Source: Epiperipatus broadwayi
Lineage: Eukaryota; Onychophora; Udeonychophora; Euonychophora; Peripatidae
Length of the DNA stretch: 64,000 bases
Reading direction: 5' to 3'
Assembly: GCA_028023455.1 (NCBI GenBank)
Contig: JAQFVV010012405.1
Location: 951,677-1,015,676, forward strand
Shown here: positions 35,375 through 46,800 of the stretch, piece after piece
How the letters are laid out: every line of letters begins with the position of its first letter
Position numbering within the stretch: position 1 is the stretch's first letter
Notes under the pieces: generated by a model
Databases searched by the model: none
The model's input: only the letters and a program-made list of their open reading frames with translations
Told to the model about the DNA's origin: nothing
Program-made: the position numbers and the translations under genes

Positions 35375-36870
35375 ATGAGTGAGAAACACAATGAAATGAA
35401 TGGGTAAAGGGTGGAAATAAGCCAGCCTGAAATATTTGAAAGTGGAATAGAGGCAGCAATGAAGCTGCAAAGTGAAGGAAAACCCAAAAGGGAAAAAGAA
35501 AACTTGGTGATGATTATGGAAGGGTTTATCAATACCATGAGACATGAAAAAGGAAATGTCTAAAAGGTCAGATGAAATAGTACGAGACATAACTAAAAAG
35601 CTTGATGATTTCCAGAAAGAAATGACATTAGGGGTGGAAACAAGACTCCGAAGCATGGAGAAAAAATGTAAGGATCACCATCAAATTAACAGTGATAAGT
35701 TGGAAGAGATCCAGTTAAGGCAGAAGTTAATGGAGTGGACTGTGAGGGAATACATCAAGAAATAGACAAAAGGGTTGAAGAAATGGTGAAAGGTTATAGT
35801 GATGAGATAGAAAATTTAGAAATGCATGTAACAGAGAATGATGAGCGAATAGAGAATCTGTGCCAGACAGTTGGTCAAATTGAACGACAGATGGTGGAAA
35901 CACAAGATATCACTACTATTAGAGAACAGAAAACGATAATGGATAAGATGAAAATTATAATGAGAGAGATGGAACAAAGGATGGAGAATATAAATATAGC
36001 TAGAAAGAAAATAATGACAAGGGATGATACAATATATATGAAAATGGTTGAAAGGTATGAGGATAATAGTGCCTTGTCTAAAGTAGATCAGGGACCAGAT
36101 AGTGGGAGGATGGAAAGTAAAACTTAGGCAGCAAGAATTTAGAGAGAATAAAATAGCAGATAGGTATCAGTTGCACCAATCTAACAGTAACCAGTTTTTA
36201 AAAATTAAAATCTTTGAGGGGTAAACTGGGGAAGCTTCATTGGAGTATATTAATAACTTGGAAAAATATTTCAGCATTAGCCAAATGATAGGAAAAAATA
36301 AACTAGCCATCACATGTACCACCTACAGGATGACACTCAGTCATAGTGGAAATCTTTGTTTCACCAGCCAATGACCTTTGATTGCTATAGAGAAGTGCTG
36401 CTAAGGAATTTCTGGAGTGAAGAATGCCAGGAAACCATCTTATATCCGGTGATTCAAGAGAAATATAGGGCCAATGGGGAAGAGAACTATCTCAAGTTTT
36501 TCAGAAGACAAGTGGCCAAGTTAAGGATACTGAGTGCATGTCACATGTCGGAAGGCCAGATTATAAGAATAATACGCCACAACCTACGCTTTAGAATTGA
36601 GCAAATGTTTTTCATGGCCAATACAAATTCAATAGAGTCAGTGGCTGAACTTCTAAGTGTGGTAGATATGAGCCAGCAGAGTCATCTGCCTAATAGAACC
36701 TGTAAAAATATTGGCATCAACACTATGAGTTGAGGGGAAACAAGTATACATGTGAACGCGATCCTTGGTATAACAGGACACATTCCAGAAATCTTAAGCC
36801 AATGCCAGACAATGATACTATGGAAAAAAGAATCAATAAACTAGTATATAAAGGAAAAAGGGCCTAGACC
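35375..36870 (+). pseudogene. Gypsy-like Gag (broken)
   Basis: Starts MSEKHNEMNG then an in-frame stop, and runs through three frames (35375-35540, 35544-35765, 35735-36127, then 36128-36733) joined by small frameshifts. The N-terminal third is a long coiled coil. From about 36205 it shows the capsid (Retrotrans_gag) pattern: IKIFEG, EYINNLEKYFS, a stop-bearing form of the DDTQSWW segment, then FDCYREVLLRNFW...Q and YLKFFRRQVAKL. A basic tail (TCERDPWYNRTHSRN) reaches 36865. No CCHC knuckle was seen. Gag forms the particle in which reverse transcription takes place. The start is the first ATG before the coiled coil. It is dead because of frameshifts and stops; Pol is not attached. Confidence 0.78.
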
Positions 36871-37080
36871 ACCTTCACCTAGGCCAGGCTGTAGCAAAGG
36901 TAGAAATTGAACTTTAATAATAAGTAGTCATGTCGTTTGAGGGTCGGATGGGTGAACTTCATTTTTCCGGACATTATATATATATGGGTTAGTCTGTGCT
37001 GGTGCTTTCTGTGACTGGGGCCTGGAGATGGTAAGAGGGCAGATCTTTGGCTTTCTGTGATGTCATGGCAGAGTATGCAG

Positions 37081-37236
37081 AGATGAAAATTCCTCCAGGA
37101 TCTATTCTTCCATTGCAAAAGACTCTGTAAGTCTCAATAAGGTCCAAGCATAAGTGCAGTGGATGGGAGGAGATGAAAATTTCCCTGGGTTGAATTCTCC
37201 AATAATGCAAAATACCCTATAAGTCTCAATAGAGAA
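37081..37236. repeat. Diverged tandem repeat, unit about 91 bp
   Basis: GAGATGAAAATT...GTCTCAATA occurs at 37081-37142 and again at 37172-37236 with about a quarter of positions changed. It lies downstream of the Gag relic in a stretch richer in G+C than the surroundings. Confidence 0.65.
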
Positions 37237-37323
37237 TGAGCAGGGGTGCATTTACTTATTTATATTTCAGTAGGGCTCTTGGTTAAAATACCTGCCTTTT
37301 TATCTTAAGATGTAGTCATTTGG

Positions 37324-37455
37324 CTCTCACACTTTGCTTTGCTTGGCTGTCATAGAGTTCTAGATGTAACAGGTCTTCATGCCATAGTTCTCTCACACTT
37401 TGCTTTGCTTGGCTGTCATAGAGTTCTAGATGTAACAGGTCTTCATGCCATAGTT
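37324..37455. repeat. Perfect tandem duplication, 66-bp unit x2
   Basis: Two identical adjacent copies starting CTCTCACACTTTGC (37324 and 37390). Perfect identity implies a recent duplication compared with the decayed surroundings. The overlapping open frames on both strands are by-products of the repeat. Confidence 0.95.
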
Positions 37456-37729
37456 CTGTGTCTTTTGTATCTCTGGTCTGGAGGAGAGCAGGAGATTGAT
37501 ACAGTCCTGGCCTGCATGTTTCAGTGCTTGGGAGATGGGGTTCCATACCTCTGAGTTCTGGACATCATGCCTTCTGCTCACTAAAGATATGTTATAAAAT
37601 TATAAATTTAAGAATAAAAGCGGGGTTCAAACATAAATGTTTACTTTTTATATGTTATAAAATTTTAAATTTATGGAAATTGTAATTAATAAGAAAGACA
37701 TTAAATGATAAACTCCATTTAAATGACTC

Positions 37730-37775
37730 ATGTGGAAGGGGGATATTGTGCCAGGCACGATTCATATGGCCAAGC
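37730..37775 (+). promoter_or_regulatory. Possible polypurine tract and LTR start
   Basis: GGAAGGGGGA (about 37734-37743) followed by TATTGTGCCAGGCACG resembles a plus-strand primer next to the TG that starts an LTR. It lies downstream of the Gag relic on the same strand. No matching 5' LTR was found, so this is tentative. Confidence 0.3.
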
Positions 37776-40310
37776 ACAAGATAATGTTAAATAAATTAAT
37801 GGCCTAAAATACATAAAATGCCATTAAATGGGGGTGAGTATACTATTTATATAGTCAAATTTATTATAAATTAAGAGAGTCAAATTTATTATAAATTAAG
37901 AGAGAACTGTGGCTATATCATAAAACTCACACATGTATATGAGTAAAGCCAATATTTAAAGGCTTAGAAGTATGTATTTGTAATTTTTTTTTTTTTTTAC
38001 AAACACCAAGATTTATATATATATATTTTAAGAAATGCTAAGACATCTATTTACAATTTGTGATTCTGTATTTATATATTTATATATTTTTTTCAAGTGT
38101 CTATGAAGTAAATGTAAAAAGGAAAATCTGAAATGTTACTATTTAAAAATAATTTAAAAATAATTTTGAGATTGAAATTTTAATAGTTATTTTTCTCTTC
38201 AATTGCATTTCAGCAAGAGAGGGGGTCATTATCTTAAATTTAAGAAAAGCCTAAAGGCACTTTTGTTCCCTGTCCATTCCAAAATAATTTCAACTGGACA
38301 AAAGAACTTGCTTAAACTTATGATAAGGCGGAGAGTGAGAGAGAAATGTCCAATTTAATTAAAATGTTTTTTTTTTAAACTTCAATTGTGTATAATGTAA
38401 TTACTAAAAAAAAAAATTTTATCGTACATTAAAATTTTCATTAATCAGATTGTGGTCTGAATGGAGATAGAAAACTAATTGGAAGTAAAATTCTTAAGAT
38501 CAATTAGGCGATTGCATTGAAATGTTTTGTGAATCATCTAAATTAATTAATAAAACCGTAAAAATTAATTAATTTTTCTTTCTTGGAGGGGTACTTGAAT
38601 TGGGATTGTATTGAGTGGGCTATATATATTGCTGTTCTCAAGTTGTGAGAGATTAGTTTTTCATTTTGTTTTTCAAATGCTAATTTTATTGGGAGTCTAA
38701 TTCTAATTTGATTCTAAAGCTGTTTTTGGAACCATTCAAAGTCTTTCAATCTTTGGATTAATCATGCTGATTTTGATTCATTCTAATCTGTGGGATTTAT
38801 TCTAATTTGAATTCATTCAGTCATTCTGAATCAGTGGATTTTAATTCATGCAGTCACTCAAATAACCATTGAGCCATTCAACCAGTTAACCAGTCAGTAG
38901 TCAATGTTTTAAACATCGGACAATTAAGTAGGATAGAGCAAATGTTGAACAGTTATCTAACTAACTATTGGAGAACTAAATAATGCACAGATGATCATTC
39001 CACAAGTTACTCAGTTAATGCCAATAGAAGTTCAAATGCAACACACCAGTGAGGCCAGCAATTAACCTGGAGTTTGTAAAATAAGAAAATACTGTCTATA
39101 GTGCATAATTGTTGTCCAGCAGAGAAGAAACCAAATTACTACCTAAAGATGCAAACCAAGCACTTTTCTGTCTGTAGAATGATTATGGGGTAGAAGCCCA
39201 CTTCAGCGCATCTGTCCAGCTCCACTCCTGCCATCCAAAATATAAATACCAAGATTCAAACACCAAGCAATGATGATGAAGTCCATGAAATTGTGCTGCA
39301 TCCAAGTCCAGCCCTTGTCACATTAGATGAATAGATGTATAGCCTACTCAAAGCCCAGAAAAGGGTGAAGCTTATAGACTTTATTGGGTACACTCTATTT
39401 TTTTATTTATTTTTGTTTGGTTTAAATTTAATACACATAACCACACAAAATATATATCTCCCTTATATATGTACATCAATACACCTTTTATTTAACTTTT
39501 TTTTTTTTTGCTTAATGCACTTGTGTGTGAGTTTATAATTCACAGACCACTATCTCTCATGTATTCATTATTCAATCCATTTTTTTTTTTTGAAAGAAAG
39601 AAATTTTTCTTTACTTATTCTAATGCTTGCTTTATTAAGTATTTTTTTTTATGATTATATATATATATATTTTTAAAAAGGATTTATTTAGTTAGTCACA
39701 TTCGTTTTCTATATTTATTCAGCCTTGGGATGTTAATTTTATTATTCTCATATTATACATGGTACAGGATAATGGGCTAATAAAAGATTTATCTTATAAT
39801 TCTTAAAGTGACTACTGCTATATATATATATTTGTCATTTACTTTCTTTAACTAAATAATTAGTTAATTGTGCAAGTTTTCCGATCCCCATTTTTTTAAC
39901 TGAGAATAGAGAATGCTGAGCTAGCAAATGGGACTCCATCTTATCGGAACTTAAATCTTTATTTATCATGAGGATACTTGCTTTATTTGTTTTTTTGAAT
40001 TATTATTTATCTTCAGTATAAGCCCAATAATTATTGAACTTGCATATCCTTTCAGGAGGGGAATTTTTTTTTCTTCAGGGAGTGGCATGAGGGGTTTGTC
40101 ATCCCCCAAAGGTATGTAAGAATCAATTATTTTATAAGTATCCTTTATGTCTGTGCTAATACTATGATAAAGCATTTAAAATTATCCTTATTCTGGCATG
40201 TCACCATATTTTCCTTCATGTTCGATATGTGCGCTTGCTTATTTTAATAGGATAAGAGGGGTTAACTGGTACAATATATATATATATATATATATAAATT
40301 GTAAAAAGTA
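37776..40310. other. Mostly gene-free; one short tandem repeat
   Basis: A 25-bp unit (AGTCAAATTTATTATAAATT...) is doubled at 37853-37902. About 39200-39330 is more balanced in composition and has a 45-codon frame ending ALVTLDE that could be the tail of a retroelement Pol, but it has no diagnostic motif. Several A or T runs. Confidence 0.45.
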
Positions 40311-40405
40311 TAGTATCAAGGTATAATATAGGGAGTGTACCAATAGCTCTAACAAGCTTTTATTGATAAGTGCCAAAGAGAAATCATTTAAAATCTCTAG
40401 AATAT

Positions 40406-40458
40406 TACCATTCCCAGACCAATTGTTTTTGAGCTTATGATTCACCTCAATGAAGAGC
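40406..40458 (-). ncRNA. Hammerhead-like fold, family C inverted unit
   Basis: Minus-strand copy of the family C fold: TTCATTGAGGTGA, hairpin with AAGCTC, AAAAAC, then TTGGTCTGGGAATGG. The core has ATGA where CTGA is expected, so it is probably inactive. Confidence 0.45.
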
Positions 40459-40573
40459 TATAGCTGGATTTAAGGACATTTATGTGTCTAAAGATTTTAG
40501 ATTTTCTAATTAATAGTTATGTATTAGATAAGTGCTGACTTTTGACTTTCTATTTTAGGTCTAGTGTCTGAAA

Positions 40574-40635
40574 GTTCCAACTCCTCAATGAGGTGAGCCA
40601 TAAGCTCAAAACTGATTGGTCTAGGGATGAGAATA
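40574..40635 (+). ncRNA. Hammerhead-like fold, family C unit 1
   Basis: Order: TTCC, CTCCTCA, ATGAGGTGA, stem II GAGC/GCTC around CATAA, AAAAC, stem III ACT/GGT around GATT, GTC at 40619-40621, then TAGGGAT. CTGA has become ATGA and two extra bases follow, so it is likely inactive although the helices remain. Confidence 0.5.
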
Positions 40636-41000
40636 TTTTAGATAAAAAGATTTTAAATGCTTTCTGTTCAGCTCTTATTGATAAAAGCTTGTTAAAGCTA
40701 TTGGTACAACCCTTGTATTATATATTTGTAATACAAGCTTAAAAAGCAAAATCAAGCAATATATGATTTGCTTTATTGATTATTATAATTTTGATTTTGA
40801 GGCTTTGGCAATGTTATATTGCTAAGATTATTAATATATGGTAGATCTGAAATTTGGTTCAGTCTCATATAACTATTTAAGTTATTATGGCTGGATTTAA
40901 GGATATTTACTTGTATAAAATTTTCAGATTTTCCATTTAATAGTTACATATTAGATAAGTGCTGACTTTTGAGTTGGTATTTTAGATTTAGTGTCAGAAT

Positions 41001-41062
41001 GTTCCAGCTCCTCAGTGAGGTGAGCCATAAGCTCAAAACTGATTGGTCTGGAGATGGGAATA
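41001..41062 (+). ncRNA. Hammerhead-like fold, family C unit 2
   Basis: Inner stem I pairs CTCCTCA with TGGAGAT in part; outer TTCC pairs with GGAA. Stem II GAGC/GCTC is perfect; GTC at 41046-41048. The core reads GTGAGGTGA, so the first invariant C is lost and the loop is 2 nt too long. Confidence 0.5.
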
Positions 41063-41398
41063 CTCTAGATAAAGATTTTAAATGCTTTCTCTTAGGAACT
41101 TATCAATAAAGCTCTCTATATTATATATTTGTAATACAAGATTAAAAAGCAAAGTCACGTGATATATGACTTGCTTTCCTGATTATTAAAATTTTGACTT
41201 TGAAGCTTTGTCAATGTTATATTGCTAAGGCTATTTATATATAGTAAATCTGAATTTGGTACAGTCCCATATAGCTATTTAAGTTGGATAGATGGATTTA
41301 AGGATATTTATGTTTAAATTTTCAGATTTTCTACTTAATAGTTACATATTAAATAAGTGCTGGTTTTTGAGTTGGTATTTTAGATCTAGTATCTGAAT

Positions 41399-41458
41399 GT
41401 TTCAGCTCTTCACTGAGGCGAGCCAAAAGCTTGAAACTAATTGGTCTGAGGATGGGAA
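41399..41458 (+). ncRNA. Hammerhead-like fold, family C unit 3
   Basis: The best of the array. CTGAGGCGA at the CTGANGA position (two extra bases), stem II GAGC/GCTT around CAAAA, intact GAAAC, stem III ACT/GGT with a 4-base loop, triplet GTC at 41444-41446. Inner stem I TCTTCA/TGAGGA gives 6 pairs including one G-T. Only the two extra core bases argue against cleavage. Confidence 0.58.
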
Positions 41459-41639
41459 TATTCTAGATAGAGATTTTAAATGCTTTCTCTTCAGCACTTA
41501 TTGATAAAAACATGTTAGAGCTATTGGTACACTCCCTACATTATATGTTTGTAATACAAGCTTAAAAAGCAAAGTTTTGTGATATATGACTTGCTTTATT
41601 GATTAGTATCAAAGTATATAAAATTAAGGAGTGGAAAAA

Positions 41640-43840
41640 CAAGTAGTAACAAAATGTCATAAGACAGTGATAGAGAGACCAAAGAGGGTAATGCACCAGT
41701 AATGCTAGAAATGTTTAAAGAACTAATGAAGGAATTTAATAGTGAAATGATAGAAATCAAAGCTGAATTGAAGGAAATGAAAGACACTCAACAAGCCTTT
41801 GAAATCATAAATGGTCTTTGAGGTCACCATAAAAGGGAACAAAAGAGATGGACAATATCACTGGTTGCATAAAAAAAGAAATACCATCCATCACCCATTG
41901 TCAGGTGAGAGGCAAACTGTGACCAATATAAGATCTGAGAGGAAGCAGAAAAATGAGATAAGAACTTAATTTGTGTAGGATGGGGAGACAACAAATTTAT
42001 CATTGCAGAAATGCCCTGAGATTCCAATACAACTGAGCCACATAAAAGTATGTGCACTATTTGACTCAAAAAGTGAGCTATGAGTGGTGTCAGAGACTAT
42101 ATATAAATTTATGGTTGACCAAGACCCTAATATTTGAACTCTTCCTGTGAAATTAGTACAGGTGATGCTAGAAAACAGCAAAAATTCCAAGTTAGGCACC
42201 AAGAAATCTGATTAAGAGTGAGAAAAAGATATATACCTCATGTGTTACTGATTCAAAAAGGATTACTACCTGATGTAATATTAGGTTTGGATTTTATGCA
42301 CAAGATGGGATTTATAATGGAATACAATTATTGTAAGATTACTTGTGAAGGGAGATTATAACTTTCTGAACTCAAATGTTATACCAATTCACCGAGGCAT
42401 GTGCACAAAACAATTCAGAGTGGCAGGTGGTGGCTGATAAGCTTAGAAAATCTGCACGTAAAAAGGGAAAGTGTCAAAATAGTCTTAAAGATCTTTTTTG
42501 CAGGCACAGGTCTAATTTTTCCAAAATACCTGGAATTATAAAAGGATAAGAGTGCAGTATTAGGATTGTAAACAGTTTATCTTATCAGGCACAATTGTAT
42601 CCATTGCCACATTAGTATAGAAAGGATGTGGAGAAACAGTACTTTAAATAATGAAGTGGGAATAATATCTAAATGTTCATGACCCTATAACAATCCTCTG
42701 GCCATCATAAAAAATAGTCACATTAAACTTTGTTTAGACACTATCAAGTGAATCAAATTATTTTGCCAGATCAAAATATTCTTCTGCCCATTAATGATTT
42801 ATTGATCAAATATAAATGGAAAAACATATTTCCCATATTGGAGATAAAATTATATCCTGTTGACTGTCAATACACAACTTTCTTATACAATGAAAGTTCA
42901 TACCAGTTTAGTAAAATGCATTTTGGTTTAAAAAATTGTTCAAAAGGGCTCTTGAAAATTTTAATCTATTCCCTAAACTTGATGTAATCATTGCATCTAG
43001 CAATATGACAAAACATTACCATATACTAGTAATTTTCCAAAAGTGTGAGACTAAAGGTATTTGAATTAATATACAGAAAAGTCATATAGCTACTGAAGAA
43101 GTAAGTTTTCTGGGACACCTGATAAGTAGCAATGGTATTAATCCTTACTCCAAAAAAAATTCAAGCATTTTCCCACACTCTGTACAAATAATATGGTAGA
43201 TCATTTGTAAGGTTGTGTAATTTCTATCATAAATCCTATAGAAATGTTGCAATGGACATAGGTAATTATTGCACAACGGTGCTTTTTTTTATTGGGACCC
43301 CCCCCATTTTTATTAGAATGTGAATCAGCCATATCTTGTTACTCTAGAAACCTTCAACCCAACCCATGTGAACAGGTTATGAGGTAACTAGGTCAGTTAT
43401 TTCAGAGGTATGAGTTTTCTAACCATATGGGATGGATAAAACAGCTTCTGCAGATCATTAACTCTATCAAATGGACTATCAATGGGTCCACTGAATTTGC
43501 ACCTATTAGATTTTATTTTGGTCATCCATTGATATTCTACCACATTGATAGTATAAAAGTCCAATGAGAAGTCATAAACAAAAACCAAAAAGCAGAACAA
43601 AAAAAAATACAAAGGGTCTGGTATCACATAACATTCAAGAAGGAGATGTGGTATGGGTCCAAGTTATGTCTACTAAATCAATAAGAAATATATTTTAAAA
43701 AAATTTCTAAACTTTTATGATGGCCCTTATAAGATCATTATGGTCCCAATTCCTTTACAGTATCAAATGAAAGAGATAAAAGGGCACCTACAATGCCCAT
43801 TTTCTCAAACCTTTTTTAAAAAAGAGTAGCCATTTTTTAT
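41640..43840 (+). pseudogene. Gypsy-like Gag-Pol remains (broken)
   Basis: A single decayed LTR retrotransposon interior. 41640-41820: coiled-coil Gag start (LEMFKELMKEFNSEM). About 42030-42360: aspartic protease with FDSKSELxVVSE, where the catalytic DSG has become DSK, and later DVILGLDFM. 42700-42990: reverse transcriptase block with DYQVNQIILPD, FLYNESSYQFSKMHFGLKN. 43040-43260: VSFLGHLISSNGINP and RSFVRLCNFYHKSYRNVA, the connection to RNase H. 43330-43560: integrase C-terminal part (HMGWIKQLL...STEFAPIRFYFGHP), then GDVVWVQV and DGPYKIIMVP. The YxDD palm box, RNase H body and integrase core are missing. Normally these parts cut, copy and insert the element. No LTRs were recognised. Confidence 0.82.
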
Positions 43841-46800
43841 ATTCTTAATAAATTTTCCAAATAAATATATATAAATTGTCCCTGCTTATAAGTCAATATA
43901 TAACCCACATGATATATTACATATAAAAGAGAAGTAAGAAAATTTATATTTATATATTTGTTTAGTAGTTAAAAATAAAATTGGTTAAAATCACCAATTA
44001 TGATTTTCTCTTTTGTGAAAATTTTATACCATTCTAAGGTTCAATGTATATTGATGTTTGAAGAGAAAATGTGGATTGCTTAAGTGAAAGAATAGATTTA
44101 TTATTTTGTAGTAATTAATTATAGAATATACATATGTGAGTAAAATATATTTATCTAAGTTAAAATAGACATTCAATCTAATTTCCTTTAATTATAAAAA
44201 GAATATGAATTCTTCAATTTTAATTAAAGATGGTTATCGAGGGTCTATATACAATATTATTATTTCAAAGGAATAAGAAGTAAAAGAATGCAAAGAAATT
44301 ATATAAATGGTATACAAATATAACTTTACTTTTCATTTGTAATTTTTTTTTGTAAAGTATGCTGTTCATTCAGTTATGAATCATTGTTATTGCACACTAA
44401 AGTAAGAATGGAAAATGTTATATAAACTTTGTAAATAGTTTTAAGAGAATTAATAAATAAATAAATAGGTGTGAAATGAAATTCTTAGAAAAATAATTAT
44501 GGTGGACTTGAATATGTACAGGAAGCAGTGGGGGGGGAGGGATATAAAAAGAGGAACCTAGAACAAATTATTTGTGATTACTATTAAGACAATTATGGTT
44601 GGTATCATTGATTGCTAAGAAGCACAAAATGTAAAGAAAATATATAATGGAATGTTAGCAATATGTATAACCATTGAGAAACTTTCATCTTGGATGAAGT
44701 GAAAGAAAAAATTGCATGTTTAGATTCCCTACATGTTTTCTGATTATACCTGCTGACCATGCTGCATAGTACTAACTTGGTGTTTGCTACCTTATATGTG
44801 AAATGCCGAAGATTTTCACATACCCACATACCTGTAGGAATTTCATACCATGGACCTATAGATTAGATCTTGAAAGCAAAATCCATGATCATGGTAAATA
44901 TCTAAAAACTGTATTTGATACAGAAACTAAAGAACTATTTTGGTAAAATAATAAAAACTTAGTAATTCTCTGCTTATTAATGCAATTATGAAATTCTTAG
45001 TAGAACATTGCTAAAAGATTAAAGGCTTTGATTTAAAGAGCTCTCTTAATAACTATAAATGTTATACTTACTATTTATCCATAAGATTTATGTATAATCT
45101 CTATAAATTATTTTTGTTTTGTGTTAGATAAATGTTATATTTAGTAAATTAATAATAAATCATGTTAATTAATCAATAGGTATTATATATCTATGTTTTA
45201 TTAAAATTTTAAATGTGGTGAGAATTAATGATTTGTTTAGATTATATATTTTTTTATTATTCAACAGTTTATTATTTATTGAAAAAGTTAAAATCAGCAA
45301 TCTCTTTAATTTTATTAGCCTGTTGAACAAACATCTGTATTCCTAATTTAATTACTTTCTAAATAAAAATTTGAAATTCCTACCATAATTCAACTAATTA
45401 TAAACTTAAGGTGAGCGTTCAGTGAAACATCTTTGATGCTGGTGCCCATAGAAAATAATAAAAACCATCAACAATTTCTCAAACAAAAATAATAAAAACC
45501 ATCAACAATTTCTCAAACAAATATAACTAATAACAGTACACTTCTTCTATTAGTCTAGTGGAATTTGAATGGCCAGGAAATGTAATCATGTTTTTATTGT
45601 TAAAAAAAAGTCAGAGTGTTAATTACTAGAGGATATGATTTGAGTAAAGAAGTATTGAATGTTAAATATATTCATGAAATCTCCAATTTGTTACCGGTTG
45701 GTCAAAATGATCACTTAGCTGCATAGGGTGTAATTAATATTAAGTAACAAACAAATGACATAATGCAATATATATATATATATATTGTGACCTTTTATTT
45801 AGGTCCCTGTATTTAATAATCCAAAATTTTAAATCATAATATTATATTTAGCATTAAAATCTTAACAAGTGGCTTTAAATAAAGACTATTTTGGATGCAC
45901 TAGGAAATTGCTTGAGTGGAGATGAGATTTCAAACCCAGTGTATGTTTGAAACTAGGGACAAAATAACAATTTAAAAATATTGTTATTAATTGGCAGATA
46001 AATATATTGCTATTTTATTATTGTTGGATAGCAATTAAAATAAATAAACAAATAAATTAAATTTATTAAAACTTTGTAAAATAAATAGTTATAGTCAATT
46101 ACTAAAGCATATTTTTATGTAGTGAATCTAAAGCTGTCTTGAATAATTATGGGTAGTTATTAAAAATGAAGCCAGAGGGGGTAATATTAATTATTCACAC
46201 TAAGATTATTGGTGAATTTCTTACCAGAGTGCATTGGGATAAAAGATATATATTATCTAAACAAAGTTGTAGGGGGGTTGATTAAGAAAAAAAAGAACTC
46301 AGCAATCACAGACTTCAACTCTGATCTAAAATAAGGAGGAAAAAAAACTAAAAATCAGAAAATTTTGGAATCTAATTGAATGGATTATAATATATTGATA
46401 TCTAAAAATGATTGAGTAAAAAATCTTCAAACCTTGCTATTGTTTTCAACACCTTTTTCATCGATTGATAGTTCTTAAAAGTTATACTGGAGGAGAAATG
46501 GAAACCTTGTGCTTCATAATTGTCTACCATAAATATTGCTTCAAACCCAGAAAAATTCAAGAAAAAGTAAGCTTTTGCTTTTGTTTTGTTCATATGTTTA
46601 AAATTTTATCTTTAAAAATGATGCATAAATTATTTATAATTAAACTAAAGAGCTGATAATGTTCGTATTTTTGCGCCCCTAGTAAATATAAAGCAGGACA
46701 GATGTTCATTTGAAAAATCGTAATTTCAAGAAAATAATTCAAAATAATTTTAAAGAAGGATTTCAGAAGATATTATAAATAAAATCAAAAGTCATTTTAT

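Larger units (their letters stand above)
40326..41603 (+). mobile_element. Retroposed tandem array with hammerhead units, family C
   Basis: About 1.28 kb bracketed by a 15-bp direct repeat with one mismatch (TAGTATCAAGGTATA at 40311-40325, TAGTATCAAAGTATA at 41604-41618). Contents: one partial unit on the minus strand (40333-40458), then three direct units of roughly 400-430 bp whose cleavage triplets fall at 40619, 41046 and 41444 (spacings 427 and 398). Each unit repeats GCTGGATTTAAGGAYATTTA, a GATAAGTGCTG block, the hammerhead-like fold, CTCTWGATA and AGCTATTGGTACA. A tandem multimer inside one pair of target repeats is what reverse transcription of a multimeric or circular RNA would leave, as proposed for retrozymes. 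No coding sequence. It sits just before the Gypsy-like relic. Confidence 0.8.

Noticed and set aside
34687-35656. Overlapping minus-strand open frames
   Set aside because: Antisense to Gag-like coiled-coil coding; a purine-rich coding strand leaves the complement free of stops.
36879-37554. Short open frames on both strands
   Set aside because: By-products of the 66-bp tandem duplication and neighbouring repeats; no motif.
41604-41620. Primer-binding site (TAGTATCAAAG resembles a Met-tRNA complement) making the 40-kb array an LTR series
   Set aside because: The same sequence stands at 40311-40325, so it is the target duplication of the array.
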